The position numbers were made by a program, and so were the translations under genes. 64,000 nucleotides of DNA from Emiliania huxleyi CCMP1516 (Eukaryota > Haptophyta > Isochrysidales > Noelaerhabdaceae), in assembly GCF_000372725.1 (NCBI RefSeq), contig NW_005200982.1:186001-250000 (forward strand), given 5' to 3'. The notes under the pieces are model-generated. The model had not been told where the DNA came from. It did not search any database and worked only from the letters and a program-made list of their open reading frames with translations. Positions 30,264 through 40,523 of this stretch are shown here, piece after piece (positions within the stretch are counted from its first letter, which is position 1; each line of letters opens with the position of its first letter).

Positions 30264-30740
30264 CGGACTGAACGAGCCCAGGAAACGCCTTGTTGATGGA
30301 CTTGACGTGGTTCCACCAAGCGTTACCTGCGGATGTCGATGTACTTGCTGGCAGACAGCTTGAAACCGGTCTGCGTCTTGGTGATGGTGAGCCCGAGGAA
30401 CTCGTGCACCTTTCCCTCGTGGACCTTGAGCGGCTTGCCGACGTGCTTGTTGAAGTGCTCGATGTACTCGTACGCGAGCGCCTTGCCAGCGGTGGTCCCG
30501 GAGTGGAAGATGCCGAAGTCGTCCACGTAGATGACGACGATGAGTTTCGTGCTGTTGCGGGTGAGGGTGAAGCAGCTCGGGTCCGCCTCGGACTGAACAA
30601 GCCCAGGAAACGCCTTGTTGATGGACTTGACCTTGTTCCACCAAGCGTTACCTGCGGATGGTGCGCCGTAGAGGTTGCCGACCTCGCACACCATGTCCTT
30701 CTCCTCGCCGGTGATGGGGTCGATGTAAGCGGTATTCGCC
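30264..30740 (-). pseudogene. Copia reverse transcriptase fragment with internal duplication
   Basis: The frame 30694-30323 carries GNLYGAPSAGNAWWNKVKS, IVVIYVDDFGIFHSG (the YVDD catalytic motif) and KVHEFLGLTITK, a Ty1/Copia RT palm. At 30331-30264 the piece around NAWWNHVKSINKAFPGLVQ occurs a second time, immediately before the LTR. N-terminal to the palm, 30760-30860 encodes an Ala/Pro/Gly linker. Confidence 0.85.
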
Positions 30741-30860
30741 TGAGATCGCCGTCGCCGATGCCCTTCAACCCGAACCCGGATCGCGCGCGGCGCGGCGCAG
30801 GCGCGACGGCCCTTGTGCCTGCGCCGGCACCTGCGCCGGCGCCTGCCGCCACGGCCCTCG

Positions 30861-31392
30861 CCGCGGCGGCGCCGGCTGCAATTGTGATGGCTTAGTTTGG
30901 TTCTCCCCTAGATAGGCATGAGCGAGCGAGAGCCGGAGAGGGCGCGTGTGTAGGCAGCTTCCGAGAGTTGAGATACACTAGATACACTGTGTATCCACCC
31001 AAGTTCTGGATACACTGGATACATATCTAACACCCATGGAGTCCGACGGCCGGTGCAGGCAGGCAGGCGAGCACGCTGCATGCGCGTGGAACCTGCCGGC
31101 GGCGACCTGAAACTCCGCGCCTTTCGTCGACACCCTGGTAGTGACCACTCCAGGAGCACGCCACACGGTTGTGATGCCGAGAGAGGGCTGTGAGCCCGGC
31201 TGCGGGGCGCGCGACGTGCAGACAGGGTTGCCAGGTGAGAGCGAATGGCGCGGTGTTCACGCCTCGCGCAACAGAGAGAGAGATGCAGAAGATGAAATAA
31301 CGGCACGCCGGCGGTCTCCGATTCTTTTGCAGTGCCAGTGCACGCCAGACCCGTGCTCGCTTCGTAAAATTCTTCAAGCCTGAATCGTTGTG
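30861..31392. repeat. intergenic with short inverted repeats and a partial dispersed repeat
   Basis: At 30970-31025 there are several gatacact/gtgtatcc units in direct and inverted order. At 31333-31382 a partial copy of the GTGCCAGTGC family ends in cgtaaaattcttcaagcc. Confidence 0.6.
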
Positions 31393-31399
31393 CTTTGGG

Positions 31400-32570
31400 C
31401 CTGGCGAGGTACTTCCAGCCTGCTGTGGGAACAGCTGACGCAGTCTCGCCGAGGCTCGCCCCAGCAGGCGTGACCTGCCTCAGCAGTGCCAGGTCGGCCT
31501 GACTCGGCGCTCGATTCAGCCTCCGAGGCCCGGCATCTGGCCAGTGGGTGCACTGGACAGACTCGTGGAGGTGGTGGCAAAAAGTCCGACGCGACGCGTC
31601 CACCCGACTGCGCGGCTTGACGGCTGTCGTGCTGCGGGCACGACAGCCGTCAAGCTCTTGCCGCCGTACCGGTCGGCTGGAGACGCGCGCGCGCGACTCC
31701 CAGGGCAGTCTTTGGCATGGCCTCGCCTGCCTGCGCACCCGTGCGTGCATGTCGCGCGCAAACATGGTCCTGCGCGTTGGCGCTGCCCACCATTGCGCCA
31801 TTGCGCGCATGTGGACACGACCGTCGGTGACCACAGCAGCGTGTGCGTCTTGTGATGTACATGTATTTTAGCTCTAAAACTCGCCCGGCGAACACCGACT
31901 GCGAGAGAGGGATCGCACGCGCGTGGCGCGCCAGCAGCAGCCCGGGGGGAGGGCGCGCTCTCTCTCTGCCTCTGCGCAGAGCTCTGGGCAAGTGCGTGTG
32001 AGGCGCGCAGAGCGCGCGTCCGTTGCACGGTCCGACTAGGGCACCAATCGGCGCCGAACGCGCGCGCCAGAGCGGGCTGGGGTCGCTCGGTACATGCCCT
32101 GGCGCGCGCCAGGACGGCTGCCGAGGGCCTGCGGCAGGGGACGAGGGTGAGCTTCAAGCACCAGAAAGGACCTCACCGCCTGGGGGGATCTGCTCTGGGG
32201 TGACAGGGGATGGTTGGGTATGCGTGGCTACGTGTGCTATTGTGTGCTACTGGAGATCTGGGACCCTTCTCGGGCCCTCTCGAGCTCTGGCGCAGCGCCG
32301 CGCTGCAGGCTGTGCGAGTGGTGTGACGGCGCGCCTCTCGGTGGTTGGGCGTAGGTCGTGCCGTTGGAGGCCCGGAGCCGCGGCGGCGAGTCGCGCATAT
32401 TCGTCGCCGGCGCGCGCGCCGGCTGTGAACAAACGTAGTCGAGAGGGGACGCACGCACGCGCCCCTTGAAACGAGGCTCGGCCGTCCCACAGACTTGACG
32501 AGGCGAGACACGCCTCTCGGGTTGACTCGGCCAGACAAAAACCCCGAGAGGCGTGGGAGTACCTTGCCAG
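31400..32570. mobile_element. 1.17-kb terminal-inverted-repeat DNA element with 7-bp TSD
   Basis: The left end is cctggcgaggtact (31400) and the right end agtaccttgccag (to 32570), inverted repeats of 13 bp with one mismatch. CTTTGGG flanks both sides (31393-31399 and 32571-32577). The two ends match the halves of the MITE at 23971-24093. No transposase frame is recognisable in the interior, so it appears non-autonomous. It sits 62 bp upstream of the transporter start at 32633 and may carry or disrupt that promoter. Confidence 0.85.
31615..31655. repeat. 18-bp perfect hairpin within the TIR element
   Basis: Arms gcttgacggctgtcgtgc (31615-31632) and its exact complement (31638-31655) are separated by 5 bases. 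Confidence 0.95.
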
Positions 32571-32632
32571 CTTTGGGCGGGCTCCTGGCATCGGCGCCAG
32601 CCTGTACCCGGGTACTGCGCCGACTGCCAAAA

Positions 32633-33607
32633 ATGCCGCTGGGGCTGATCGGCTCCGCCGCCTTCTACCTCGCTTCGTCCGCGGGCATGAGCATTCTCAA
32701 CAAGCTCGCCGTCACCGCGCTGCCGCTGCCCGTCACCCTCGTCGTGATCCAGATGGCCTTCACGACTGCGACGACGCTGTGCGGCTGGCGGCTGATACAC
32801 ATTGGCTCGTTGCGCGATGCGCTGCGCTGGGGCTGCACGGTGCCGCTGCTCTTCAACGCGATGCTCGTCTCATCCATGTTTGCGATGCGGCACAACACTC
32901 TCGGCACCATCGCCGTCTTCCGCAACATTGCGCCGCTCTTCACCCTCGCCATCGAGCGCGTGTTCCGCGTGCCCATCGAGGTGGACGGGCCGACGATCGC
33001 TTCGCTTCTCACCATCGTCCTCGGCGTCGGCATCTACCACGCGGCGAACATCCAGTTCTCCCGCGTCGGCCTCACCGCCATCGGCGTCAACATTGTCTTT
33101 GCGGTGCTCGAGCGGATCCTGCAGCGCTACCTGCTGGCGCAGGAGCCGGTCGACCTCTCCAAGCCGGGGATGATGCTGCTGAACAACGCCGTCGGCATCG
33201 CCATCAACGGCGTCCTCCTCGTCGCGTTCGGAGAGGCGTGGAGCGCGGGCGCGGCGGACGGCGAGCCGCCCGCGCTGGGCAGCGTGCTGTGGGGGCTCAC
33301 GCTGGGGCAGTGGGGGGTGGTTGCCGCCTCGTGCGCGAACGGCGTGGCGATCTCGTACGCCGGGCTGCGCGTGCAGCAGCTCGTGACGGCGACCACTTTC
33401 ATGGTGCTCACCAACGCGAACAAGCTCATCGTCATCCTGTATGGCGCCGTCGCGCTCGGCGAGCGGACGTCGCTCTCGGCCGCCGTGGGCATGGCGCTCT
33501 CCCTGGTCGGCTCCTTTTGGTACGCGAGAGCCCGCGCCGCCCTGAGCGCGCGGCCGAAGCCCATCGTCGACGGCGAGGCAGCGCGGCTGCTCAAGCCGGT
33601 GCCGTAG
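32633..33607 (+). CDS. DMT-superfamily nucleotide-sugar or triose-phosphate-type transporter
   Basis: A single exon of 324 aa with about ten hydrophobic helices. Features of the Golgi nucleotide-sugar/TPT branch are SSAGMSILNKLAVTAL in helix 1, VIQMAFTTATTL in helix 2, AVFRNIAPLFTLAIER, SCANGVAISYAGLRVQQL and TFMVLTNANKLIVILYG. It probably exchanges a nucleotide sugar (GDP-mannose-like subfamily possible) for a nucleoside monophosphate in the Golgi. The substrate is not proven. ATG 32633 directly precedes helix 1; the upstream in-frame sequence comes from the TIR element and is excluded. It is convergent with the aminotransferase gene. Confidence 0.82.
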   Translation: MPLGLIGSAAFYLASSAGMSILNKLAVTALPLPVTLVVIQMAFTTATTLCGWRLIHIGSLRDALRWGCTVPLLFNAMLVSSMFAMRHNTLGTIAVFRNIAPLFTLAIERVFRVPIEVDGPTIASLLTIVLGVGIYHAANIQFSRVGLTAIGVNIVFAVLERILQRYLLAQEPVDLSKPGMMLLNNAVGIAINGVLLVAFGEAWSAGAADGEPPALGSVLWGLTLGQWGVVAASCANGVAISYAGLRVQQLVTATTFMVLTNANKLIVILYGAVALGERTSLSAAVGMALSLVGSFWYARARAALSARPKPIVDGEAARLLKPVP

Positions 33608-33801
33608 CCGGCGTCGAAGGCGAGACACTGATCACATCTGATCACTGTGCGCCGCCTTGCAGCCCTCGTGTCCGTCGCGTTTTTCATGTGAACATCGCGA
33701 CTCGTGTGTGACGTGTCCATGTCCATGTGTGTGTGCCCCCTGCGGTTCTGCGTTCCATGTCGATATTTGTTTACACGAGGACCGCCCCTCTCCTCACACT
33801 T

Positions 33802-34998
33802 TTAGTCTTTATACACTTTACACGCGCCTGGCGGGGACATTTTCGAGTGCGCGGCCTCGAGGGCAGCCGGGAGGGCGGCACGGAAGACTGCGAGGTCGGT
33901 GTCGTCGCTGCACGATACGCGGATGCACCGATCCAACGGCGCCGCCCCAGGCATGCGCACAAAGATGTCGCGCTCGAGGAGCTCGGCGAGAATGAGCCGC
34001 GCAAAGGCGCCGTCCCTGCCGCAGTCGATGGTGACGAAGTTGGTTGCGCTGGGCAAGGCTGCCAGCCCGTGCTCGTCCGCGATGCCCCCCAGAGTGGCTC
34101 GGGCGTGGGCAACCCTCCCTCGCAGCGAGTGGAGGTGCGGCTGGTCCTGGAGCGCGGCGAGCGCCCCCGCCTGGCTCACCCTGCCGATGCCAAAGTGGTT
34201 GCGCACCTTGTCAAACGCGGAGATGATGTCCGGTGCGCCGAGCGCGTACCCAATCCGGCAGCCCGCGAGTCCGTACCCCTTGGAGAAGGTGCGCAGGCGC
34301 AGCACACGCAGGTCGTCGACTGCGACGTGCGCGTTCGCGTCGAAGTCGACGCCGAGCTCGTGGTACGCCTCGTCCACGAGCAGCAGGCAGCCGGGAGGGA
34401 GGCCCTCGACGAGCTGCTCGATGCGCTCGGCAGGGTGCCACGTGCCGCTGGGGTTGTCCGGATTCACGAGGTAGAGCACCTTCGCATCCACCTCCCACGC
34501 CTTGGCCAGCAGCGCGTCCAGGTCCTGCCGGTCGTCGTCGCCGTAGGGCACAGTGTGCAGGTGGCCTCCGCGCCCGGCTACGAAATAGTTCAAAGTCGGG
34601 TAGGTCCCGCGGGTCGTGACCAGAGCGTCGCCCGGCGCAATCAGGAGGTGAGCTGTGTACGCCAGGAGCCCGTCCACTCCCTCACCAACCACGATGTTGA
34701 GCGGGTCGACTCCGTGCTGGTCGGCAAGGGCCGCGCGCAGCTCGTAGGATTTGGGGTCGCCGTACATCCACGCCGAGCTCGATGCCTCCGCCATGGCTCG
34801 CACGGCCTTCTCGGAGGGCCCGAACGTGAGCTCGTTTGCGCCCAGTCGCACCGCAAAGCGCCGGCCGCGCGAGCGCTCAATCTCCTCGGGCGCGACAAAG
34901 GGCACGATAGACGGCAAGGCCTGCACGATTGGCGTGAAGCGGGGGCCGGTGATGATACCACGGCGAGCTAGCGGGCTGAAGCGAGGCGTCATCGTCAT
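33802..34998 (-). CDS. histidinol-phosphate aminotransferase-like PLP enzyme
   Basis: A single exon of 398 aa from ATG 34998. Fold-type I class I/II features are LGANELTFGPSEKAV, VGEGVDGLLAYTAHLL, LVNPDNPSGTWH (substrate/PLP Asn), LLLVDEAYHELG (PLP-ring Asp and Tyr) and RTFSKGYGLAGCRIGYALG with the Schiff-base lysine. The C-terminal ATNFVTIDCG and RVSCSDDTDL agree with HisC-type enzymes. It probably transaminates histidinol phosphate or a related imidazole/aromatic acid. No intron and no clear targeting peptide are seen, unlike intron-rich neighbours, so a bacterial origin is possible but not shown. Confidence 0.85.
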   Translation of the reverse strand: MTMTPRFSPLARRGIITGPRFTPIVQALPSIVPFVAPEEIERSRGRRFAVRLGANELTFGPSEKAVRAMAEASSSAWMYGDPKSYELRAALADQHGVDPLNIVVGEGVDGLLAYTAHLLIAPGDALVTTRGTYPTLNYFVAGRGGHLHTVPYGDDDRQDLDALLAKAWEVDAKVLYLVNPDNPSGTWHPAERIEQLVEGLPPGCLLLVDEAYHELGVDFDANAHVAVDDLRVLRLRTFSKGYGLAGCRIGYALGAPDIISAFDKVRNHFGIGRVSQAGALAALQDQPHLHSLRGRVAHARATLGGIADEHGLAALPSATNFVTIDCGRDGAFARLILAELLERDIFVRMPGAAPLDRCIRVSCSDDTDLAVFRAALPAALEAAHSKMSPPGACKVYKD

Positions 34999-35687
34999 CG
35001 TGGGGTCCTGTTGCAATATCTGTGGTTTGTTACTCCTATTCACACCCCCACCCACAGTGGCTTGCGGGCATTAAGAAAACGCCGCCGTTTCTAAGCCTTT
35101 CCACAGCCCTCACCCACCCCACGCCGTGGTTTCTTAGCTCCGGCCGTACCATGCGGAATCGACCCTATCAAGTAAGTGCTCAAGAAATTTCGCCTTGCGC
35201 AACTCCGTCCTCCTCGCGGCGTATCCTGGCCCCTCGAGTCTATCAAGCTCCCCTCGCGCAAGGACCACATTTCTGACTCCCACTCCGATCATTTGCCTAC
35301 ACGTCATGTTGTTGCTCAGGTCCACTCTCTCTTCGAACACTCGTGCCTCTACGGATGATGCCGGCGCTGGGGTCCCCTTCGGATGCATCGTGACATCTGA
35401 CAACTGAATTTCCACTGGTTCGTCCTCCTCTGAGTCATCTTCCCCGTCCTCCTTCCGCTCGGCCCTTCGCTCGGTACGTCAAGTGCGGCAGGTTGCCTTT
35501 CTTGGATGAGCGCACGCTTTACTTTTTCTTGCTCATGCCGAGACCTCAGACGTAGCTTACAAAAGGTTCCCTCGCCGGGCTGTGAGCCATTCCATCCCTC
35601 GCCCGGCTCGCCCGGCGATCCTGGCGCCGATCACAGCTCCCCGGTCTGCGTACGCACCGCAGGCTGCACCTTCGGAGACCCAGCAGC
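34999..35687. other. divergent intergenic region with a dispersed repeat
   Basis: At 35146-35190 ccgtaccatgcggaatcgac and cctatcaagtaagtgctcaag match parts of 51308-51352 and, inverted, 54391-54450. The 93-codon minus-strand frame over it is not convincing as a gene. Confidence 0.5.
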
Positions 35688-37690
35688 ATGCCAGAGGCGA
35701 GAACGACGCGCGGCTCAGTCGAAGATGTCTCGGCCGAACAAGACTTCATGAATCTTGGCCGCTGGCTCATGGAGAACACGAGCGATAAAGAGGCGCGCCG
35801 AGCCGCATGCGTGGGCACACGCGCACCTCGCAGCCACACACATGGCTCTCGCTCGCGACCCACAGCCACTCACTGCCCGCCTGCCGCCCGTCGCTCCCGC
35901 CGCCGCCCGCCACCCGGTGGCTCTGCCTCTGACTCCTCCCGCCGCTGCCGCGCAGCTGACGGTGCTCATGGCGCAGCTCGGCCTGGCGTGCAAGGCCACC
36001 TCGCGCGCGTGCGCCAAGGCGGGCATCGCGGGCCTCTTTGGCCTGGCGGGCGAGGTGAGACGCCGCTTAGTCGCGGTGCACAGCGCCGGCGCCGGTGGCG
36101 TGGCGAAGCTAGCGGCCGGTGGGCGAGGAAGGAGCTCAGCGTGGCGCCGCGACGTCGCAGGTCAACTCGACTGGGGACGACCAGAAGAAGCTCGACGTCC
36201 TCTCCGACGAGATCTTCGTTTCGGTGCTTTCGGAGCCGCCTCTGCTCGCTCGCATCGGCCGCGCCACCGGCCCTGCACCCACCCGCTGGCCGGGGAGTCC
36301 GCGTGGCGCACTCAGCTCCCCCTCTCCTCCCGCCCACGCGCCCGCCGCGCACGCCGCGCCCTCCCGCGCCCGCCTCAGGCGCTGATCAACTCGGGCGCTT
36401 GCGCGGTGCTCGTGTCGGAGGAGCGCGACGAAGCCATCATCGTGCCCGAGGAGAAGGCGGGCCGCTTCTGCGTCGCCTTCGACCCGCTCGACGGCTCCTC
36501 CAACATCGACTGCAACGTCTCGACCGGCGCCCTCCCCCAGCCGCCGCGAGCAGCTCCCCGGAAAGGCGCCGCGGCACCCGGCCAGGCATTCCACCCGCAG
36601 GCACAATCTTTGCCGTCTACGAGAAGCTGCACCCCGACTCCAAGGAACGACACGCCGCGCGAGATGCGCCCTCCGAGACCCCCGCTCACACACGCCGCGT
36701 CTCGCACTGTCGACACTGCACCGAGGCGCACCCTCAGCCTCCCGCCCGCTCATCGCCGTGGCCCGCGCTCCGCCGCAGGACTCGTCGGAGGCGGACATTC
36801 TGCGCACCGGCACCGACATCGTCGTGGCAGGCTACTGCATGTACGGCGCCGCCACCGAGCTGGTGCTCTGCTTCCGGTCCAACGACGCGGGCGCGCGCCG
36901 CTGCCCGCCGCGCCTTTCGCCGCTCTGCGCGCCGCGTCGCACCACGACGCTCCCTTGCGTGATGCCCCCGTCGCTGCGAGGGCAGGCGTCGAGCGCTTCT
37001 CGCTCGACCCGTCGCTCGGCGAGTTCATCCACACGCACACGGCCGTCAAGATCCCGCCGGGCGGCGGCAAGAAGATCTATTCGTGCAACGAGGGCAACTC
37101 TTGCAACTGGGACGCGCCCATCCTCGACGCAGTCGCGCAGTTCAAGGCGGAGCGGAGGCTTCCTTCGACCTGCTCACCGAGGTTTGCCGAGGTCACCCGA
37201 GATTGTCCGAGATTAGGCGGAGGGCTACTCGGCGCGGTACGTCGGCTCGATGGTGAGCGACGTGCACCGCACCATCCTCTACGGCGGCATCTACATCTAC
37301 CCGGCCGACAAGAAGTCGGCCAAGGCGCGCCCCGCCGCGCCCCCGCCCCCGTCGCCGCCCCGCGCACAAGAGACACCGCCCGCCCGCCCGCCACTGCGCG
37401 TTGCCTGCGCTCGCGCGCCGCCACCGCCTTCACGGCCTCCAAGGCCAGCTCCGCCCGCGAGCCGCCCGTCGCGGCGTTCGCAGGGGAAGCTGCGCGTCCT
37501 CTACGAGGGCTTCCCGATGGCGCTCATTGTCGAGACGGCGGGCGGCATCGGCTCCACCGGCCTCTTCCAGGGCAAGGTGCAGCGCATGCTCGACCTCGTG
37601 CCCGGCAGCATCCACGACCGCTGCCCCGTCATCCTCGGCTCGCCGCGCGACGTCAAGCTCGTGCTCTCCAAGTACGAGGCCGGCAACTAA
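35688..37690 (+). CDS. FBP: fructose-1,6-bisphosphatase, class I
   Basis: Nine exons (35688-35792, 35956-36054, 36161-36223, 36379-36526, 36601-36644, 36779-36876, 36981-37146, 37217-37324, 37484-37690) close in phase to about 345 aa. Landmarks are [30 protein letters not shown], the metal-binding [11 protein letters not shown] loop, [36 protein letters not shown] and [21 protein letters not shown]. It hydrolyses fructose-1,6-bisphosphate for gluconeogenesis or the Calvin cycle. Introns 1, 4, 7 and 8 have GC donors. The donor of intron 5 is unclear: 36644 would need GA, while 36653 gives a GC donor and three more residues. Intron 7 is flanked by AGGCGGAG on both sides. No transit peptide is evident in exon 1. 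Confidence 0.9.
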
Positions 37691-38567
37691 TACTAGCGGC
37701 TCGGGCGATGCCACCCTCCTTCTCGCCCTCGCTCTTCTCGTGTGATGGATACGGTGCTGACGCGGAGGCCGCACGGAGGCGTGAGGGGGCGGGGGGCGCC
37801 GCGCGTGAGACGACTGCCTGCGTGTGAGACGACTGCGTGTGGTGGATGGGCGTGTGAGTCTGTGGCACTGCTGCGCGCGAGAGTGGAGGGAGCGGCATGG
37901 GGAGCGGAGCCGTTGATCGTTGGTCCGCGGTTGTAATCTACTTACTGTAACAGAGTGACTTTCGCGTTGGGATCATCGTCGCGACGTGGCACCACGTGGC
38001 GGTCGAGCTCGTAGACGTAGTCGTACCTCGTAGCTCCGCGACGTACGACGAGCGTCTCGACGTCCCGTCGAGGCCGAGTCCCGAGACGCGAGAGCGGAGA
38101 GACGGGAGCGATGCGCAAAGTCCAAAGAATTCTTTTTAATTTTATTTCCAGAGCCTGCACTGTCAGAGCATGAGATAAGGCAGTCGAGAAAGATTGATTC
38201 TCGCCCCTGTAACTTGGAGCACTTGGAGCACTTGGAGTGCAGTCGGCAACCGCACATCCAGACTATTCGTTTTTTATTTCGGAGGTGCCGAAAGAGTGGG
38301 CATAGGATGTCCGAGATCGGGCTGGCGCCTGCGTGCTGAGGGAATACAACAAAATGGCAACGCTAGCAAGCCGTCAAGTCCCGCTGCACGTGCTCCCACC
38401 GCCGACAGCGAGAGCCACGCTGCGCGCCGAAAACACGTTTCCGATGTCCCGGCGCGGCTGGCGAGGGAGATACGAGCTGCTCCTGCTCGTCCGGCAGGGG
38501 CTGGGTGCGTGCACGCTCGAGCCGACGCAGGGTGTCATCACGGGCGATTGGCGCTCCTCCGATATCG
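37691..38567. other. intergenic up to the second gap
   Basis: No gene is supported. At 38128-38137 there is an AATTCTTTTT motif like those upstream of several genes. At 38213-38262 an acttggagcacttggagtgc stretch matches the end of the 41166-41407 element. Confidence 0.45.
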
Positions 38568-38667
38568 NNNNNNNNNNNNNNNNNNNNNNNNNNNNNNNNN
38601 NNNNNNNNNNNNNNNNNNNNNNNNNNNNNNNNNNNNNNNNNNNNNNNNNNNNNNNNNNNNNNNNNNN
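38568..38667. other. assembly gap of 100 N
   Basis: Exactly 100 N, a scaffolding convention. The FN3-containing gene that follows is cut on its 5' side by this gap. Confidence 0.99.
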
Positions 38668-38728
38668 CACTCCCTAGACACTTCCCTAGACACTCCCCTA
38701 GCCGCCCCCTCTCCCTCCCCCGTGGCAG

Positions 38729-39325
38729 GTCGGCATCAACGACACCGGCACCAGCGAGGCGCGCGCCATCATCACAAACCTGGTCGCCGCCGTGCCGTAC
38801 CGCTTCCAGGTCGCCGCCGTCAACTGCGCCGGCGTCGGTGCAGACTCGGAGCCGTCGCCGCAGCTGTGCGTTGCTCCGGAGCACCCCCCCACGCCGCCGC
38901 CCGTCGCCAGCCGCATGTCTGATGGGTTCGACCTCCTAGAAGCGGAATACGTGTTCTTGTGCTCCAACTGGCGCCCGAGAGGACACGCACTCCGCCGTAT
39001 TCGGCCGCATTCCGCTGTCTTCACTGTATTCTTCTCCGTTGTCTTCCCACGCATTCCGCTGTATTCACTGTATTCTTCTCCGTTGGACTCACGCGGTGCT
39101 CTGAAGACGCTGCACAAGACCGTCTTCCCGCCCTCATGTTGGCGTATGCCGCACGGTAGGCTCGACCTCCTCTCGCTCGCCGCCGCGAACCGTCGAAACG
39201 ACGCCGCCCCCGGCTGCACGGCCACCGAGACAAAGGTGGTGCGCGCGCTCTCCGAGGGGCACTGCCCCGCCTCGCTCGAGCCGCTACGTCACCTCTCCCC
39301 CGCCCGCTCGTTCGACGTCTTCTGA
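38729..39325 (+). CDS. fibronectin type III domain fragment (5' missing)
   Basis: After an acceptor at 38727-38728 the frame reads TSEARAIITNLVAAVPYRFQ, VAAVNCAGVGADSEPSPQ and LCVAPEHPP, the last strands of an FN3 domain with its Y-x-F-x-V-x-A-x-N-x-A-G motif and a Pro hinge. The following residues (from about 38920) are unlike FN3 and include a two-copy 44-bp repeat (39007, 39051), so the true end may be earlier or spliced. The earlier domains are lost in the gap. Probably an extracellular or membrane adhesion-type protein; function unknown. Confidence 0.6.
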   Translation, partial: VGINDTGTSEARAIITNLVAAVPYRFQVAAVNCAGVGADSEPSPQLCVAPEHPPTPPPVASRMSDGFDLLEAEYVFLCSNWRPRGHALRRIRPHSAVFTVFFSVVFPRIPLYSLYSSPLDSRGALKTLHKTVFPPSCWRMPHGRLDLLSLAAANRRNDAAPGCTATETKVVRALSEGHCPASLEPLRHLSPARSFDVF

Positions 39326-40404
39326 CGGGGCGCGGCCGCCGGCGCGGGCTGCCCTGCGAGCCCCGTGCCCGCGGGGGGTGTAGCCGGCCTACTCTGCCAC
39401 ACACCCCTCTCGCGGGGGCCACCGAGTGTGATCTCGAGAGTGGAGTGGCGAGGTTGCACCTCCCGCCCTCTGTCTTCGCGCGCGGGCGAGCGCGCCACAG
39501 GAGCCCCGCCTCCGCGGCGCGTGGCATCGGGCGGAGCTTATTCACGGCGCGCGCGGAAGCATCGCGCAGTCCCGCTGGGAACGTCTGATCTGTCACATTG
39601 CGGCCTCTCGCAGCCGGGTGTGAGAGGGGCGAACGCTGTCGATGTTTTCCCCTTTGCCTTTCCATACTCCCTGATTGGTGTGAGCGTGTACGGTGCTTGA
39701 TGACATGTGCGTGTGCGTGCGATTGGGCCGATCTAGCCGATAGGCGATAGGACGCATATTGAAACAAGATTGAAGTATCGCGCAGGGGATGAGGTTTCCG
39801 TCATACGTGGACATCTCTGGACTCTGCGCAACAGCCAACACATCGGAACACGGAAGATCCTTGAGGGCGGACTGGTATAGAGAATAGACCGTACGGCTTT
39901 AGGCCTTTTTGACATAGAGATCTCTTTTTTCTCCATTCTCCTGTGCCAAGAGCAGCAGTAGATTGAAGAACTGGTGGAGGCAAATCTTCTCCGGTGTAGA
40001 TGCTCGAGAGGAGTCTGAGATGTCGAGTTGGTGCGTGCAGTCGCTTGAGACCTTGCGACAGAGGTGGGGAGATTCTGACTTCGCGGGCCAAAGACGCCTA
40101 GTCCCTAGAGATCGTCATCGTGTGGGCCGGAGATTGCAAAATGGCGCGAAAAGAGGGTGGAGATCCTTTTGCATAGTGAATGAATCCATAGGGCGTGCGC
40201 ATCTCCTTGAAGGTTTGAGCCCCCCGGTCCTCCCCCGGCCCCCGAATCGAGATTGGAGATTGGAGATTGGAGATGGAGATCGGAGATCTGAGTTCTGACT
40301 GAATCCGGCCTAAGATGACGACGTTGGAGATTGGATTGAAGATGGAGATCGGAGATCTGACTGGATCCCCGGCCTAAAGATGTGCCGACGCTGGAGATTG
40401 GAGA
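39326..40404. repeat. intergenic with (GGAGATT)n heptamer repeats
   Basis: From about 40248 to 40412 the sequence is made of ggagattggagattggaga blocks interrupted three times by longer spacers. The rest shows no coding signal. Confidence 0.7.
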
Positions 40405-40523
40405 TTGGAGATCACAGAGGCCGGCAGCAATCACGACCTCCATTTTCAATATTCAATCTCACATCTGGGGCGGACGGCTGGGCGCACTATCTCTACCCCA
40501 ACGATCTCCTGTTCTTGCGCAGA

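Larger units (their letters stand above)
25490..30740 (-). mobile_element. tandem, internally deleted Ty1/Copia LTR retrotransposon cluster
   Basis: Read on the minus strand the order is: RT fragment (30740-30332), a second copy of a small RT piece (30331-30264), LTR (30263-29979), short Gag fragment (29978-29420), LTR (29419-29135), Gag-integrase body (29134-26139), LTR (26138-25854), Gag fragment (25853-about 25490). All three LTRs are 285 bp, begin TGTTGAAG and end TTCACA on the minus strand, and look nearly identical. Each is followed by a tggtggcggcgg-like sequence that may be the primer-binding site. Shared LTRs in tandem suggest unequal recombination; the near-identity suggests recent activity. 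Confidence 0.9.

Noticed and set aside
35755..37827. 690-codon single-frame protein over FBPase
   Set aside because: It strings together some FBPase exons with GC-rich introns; the nine-exon model restores the family sequence in phase.
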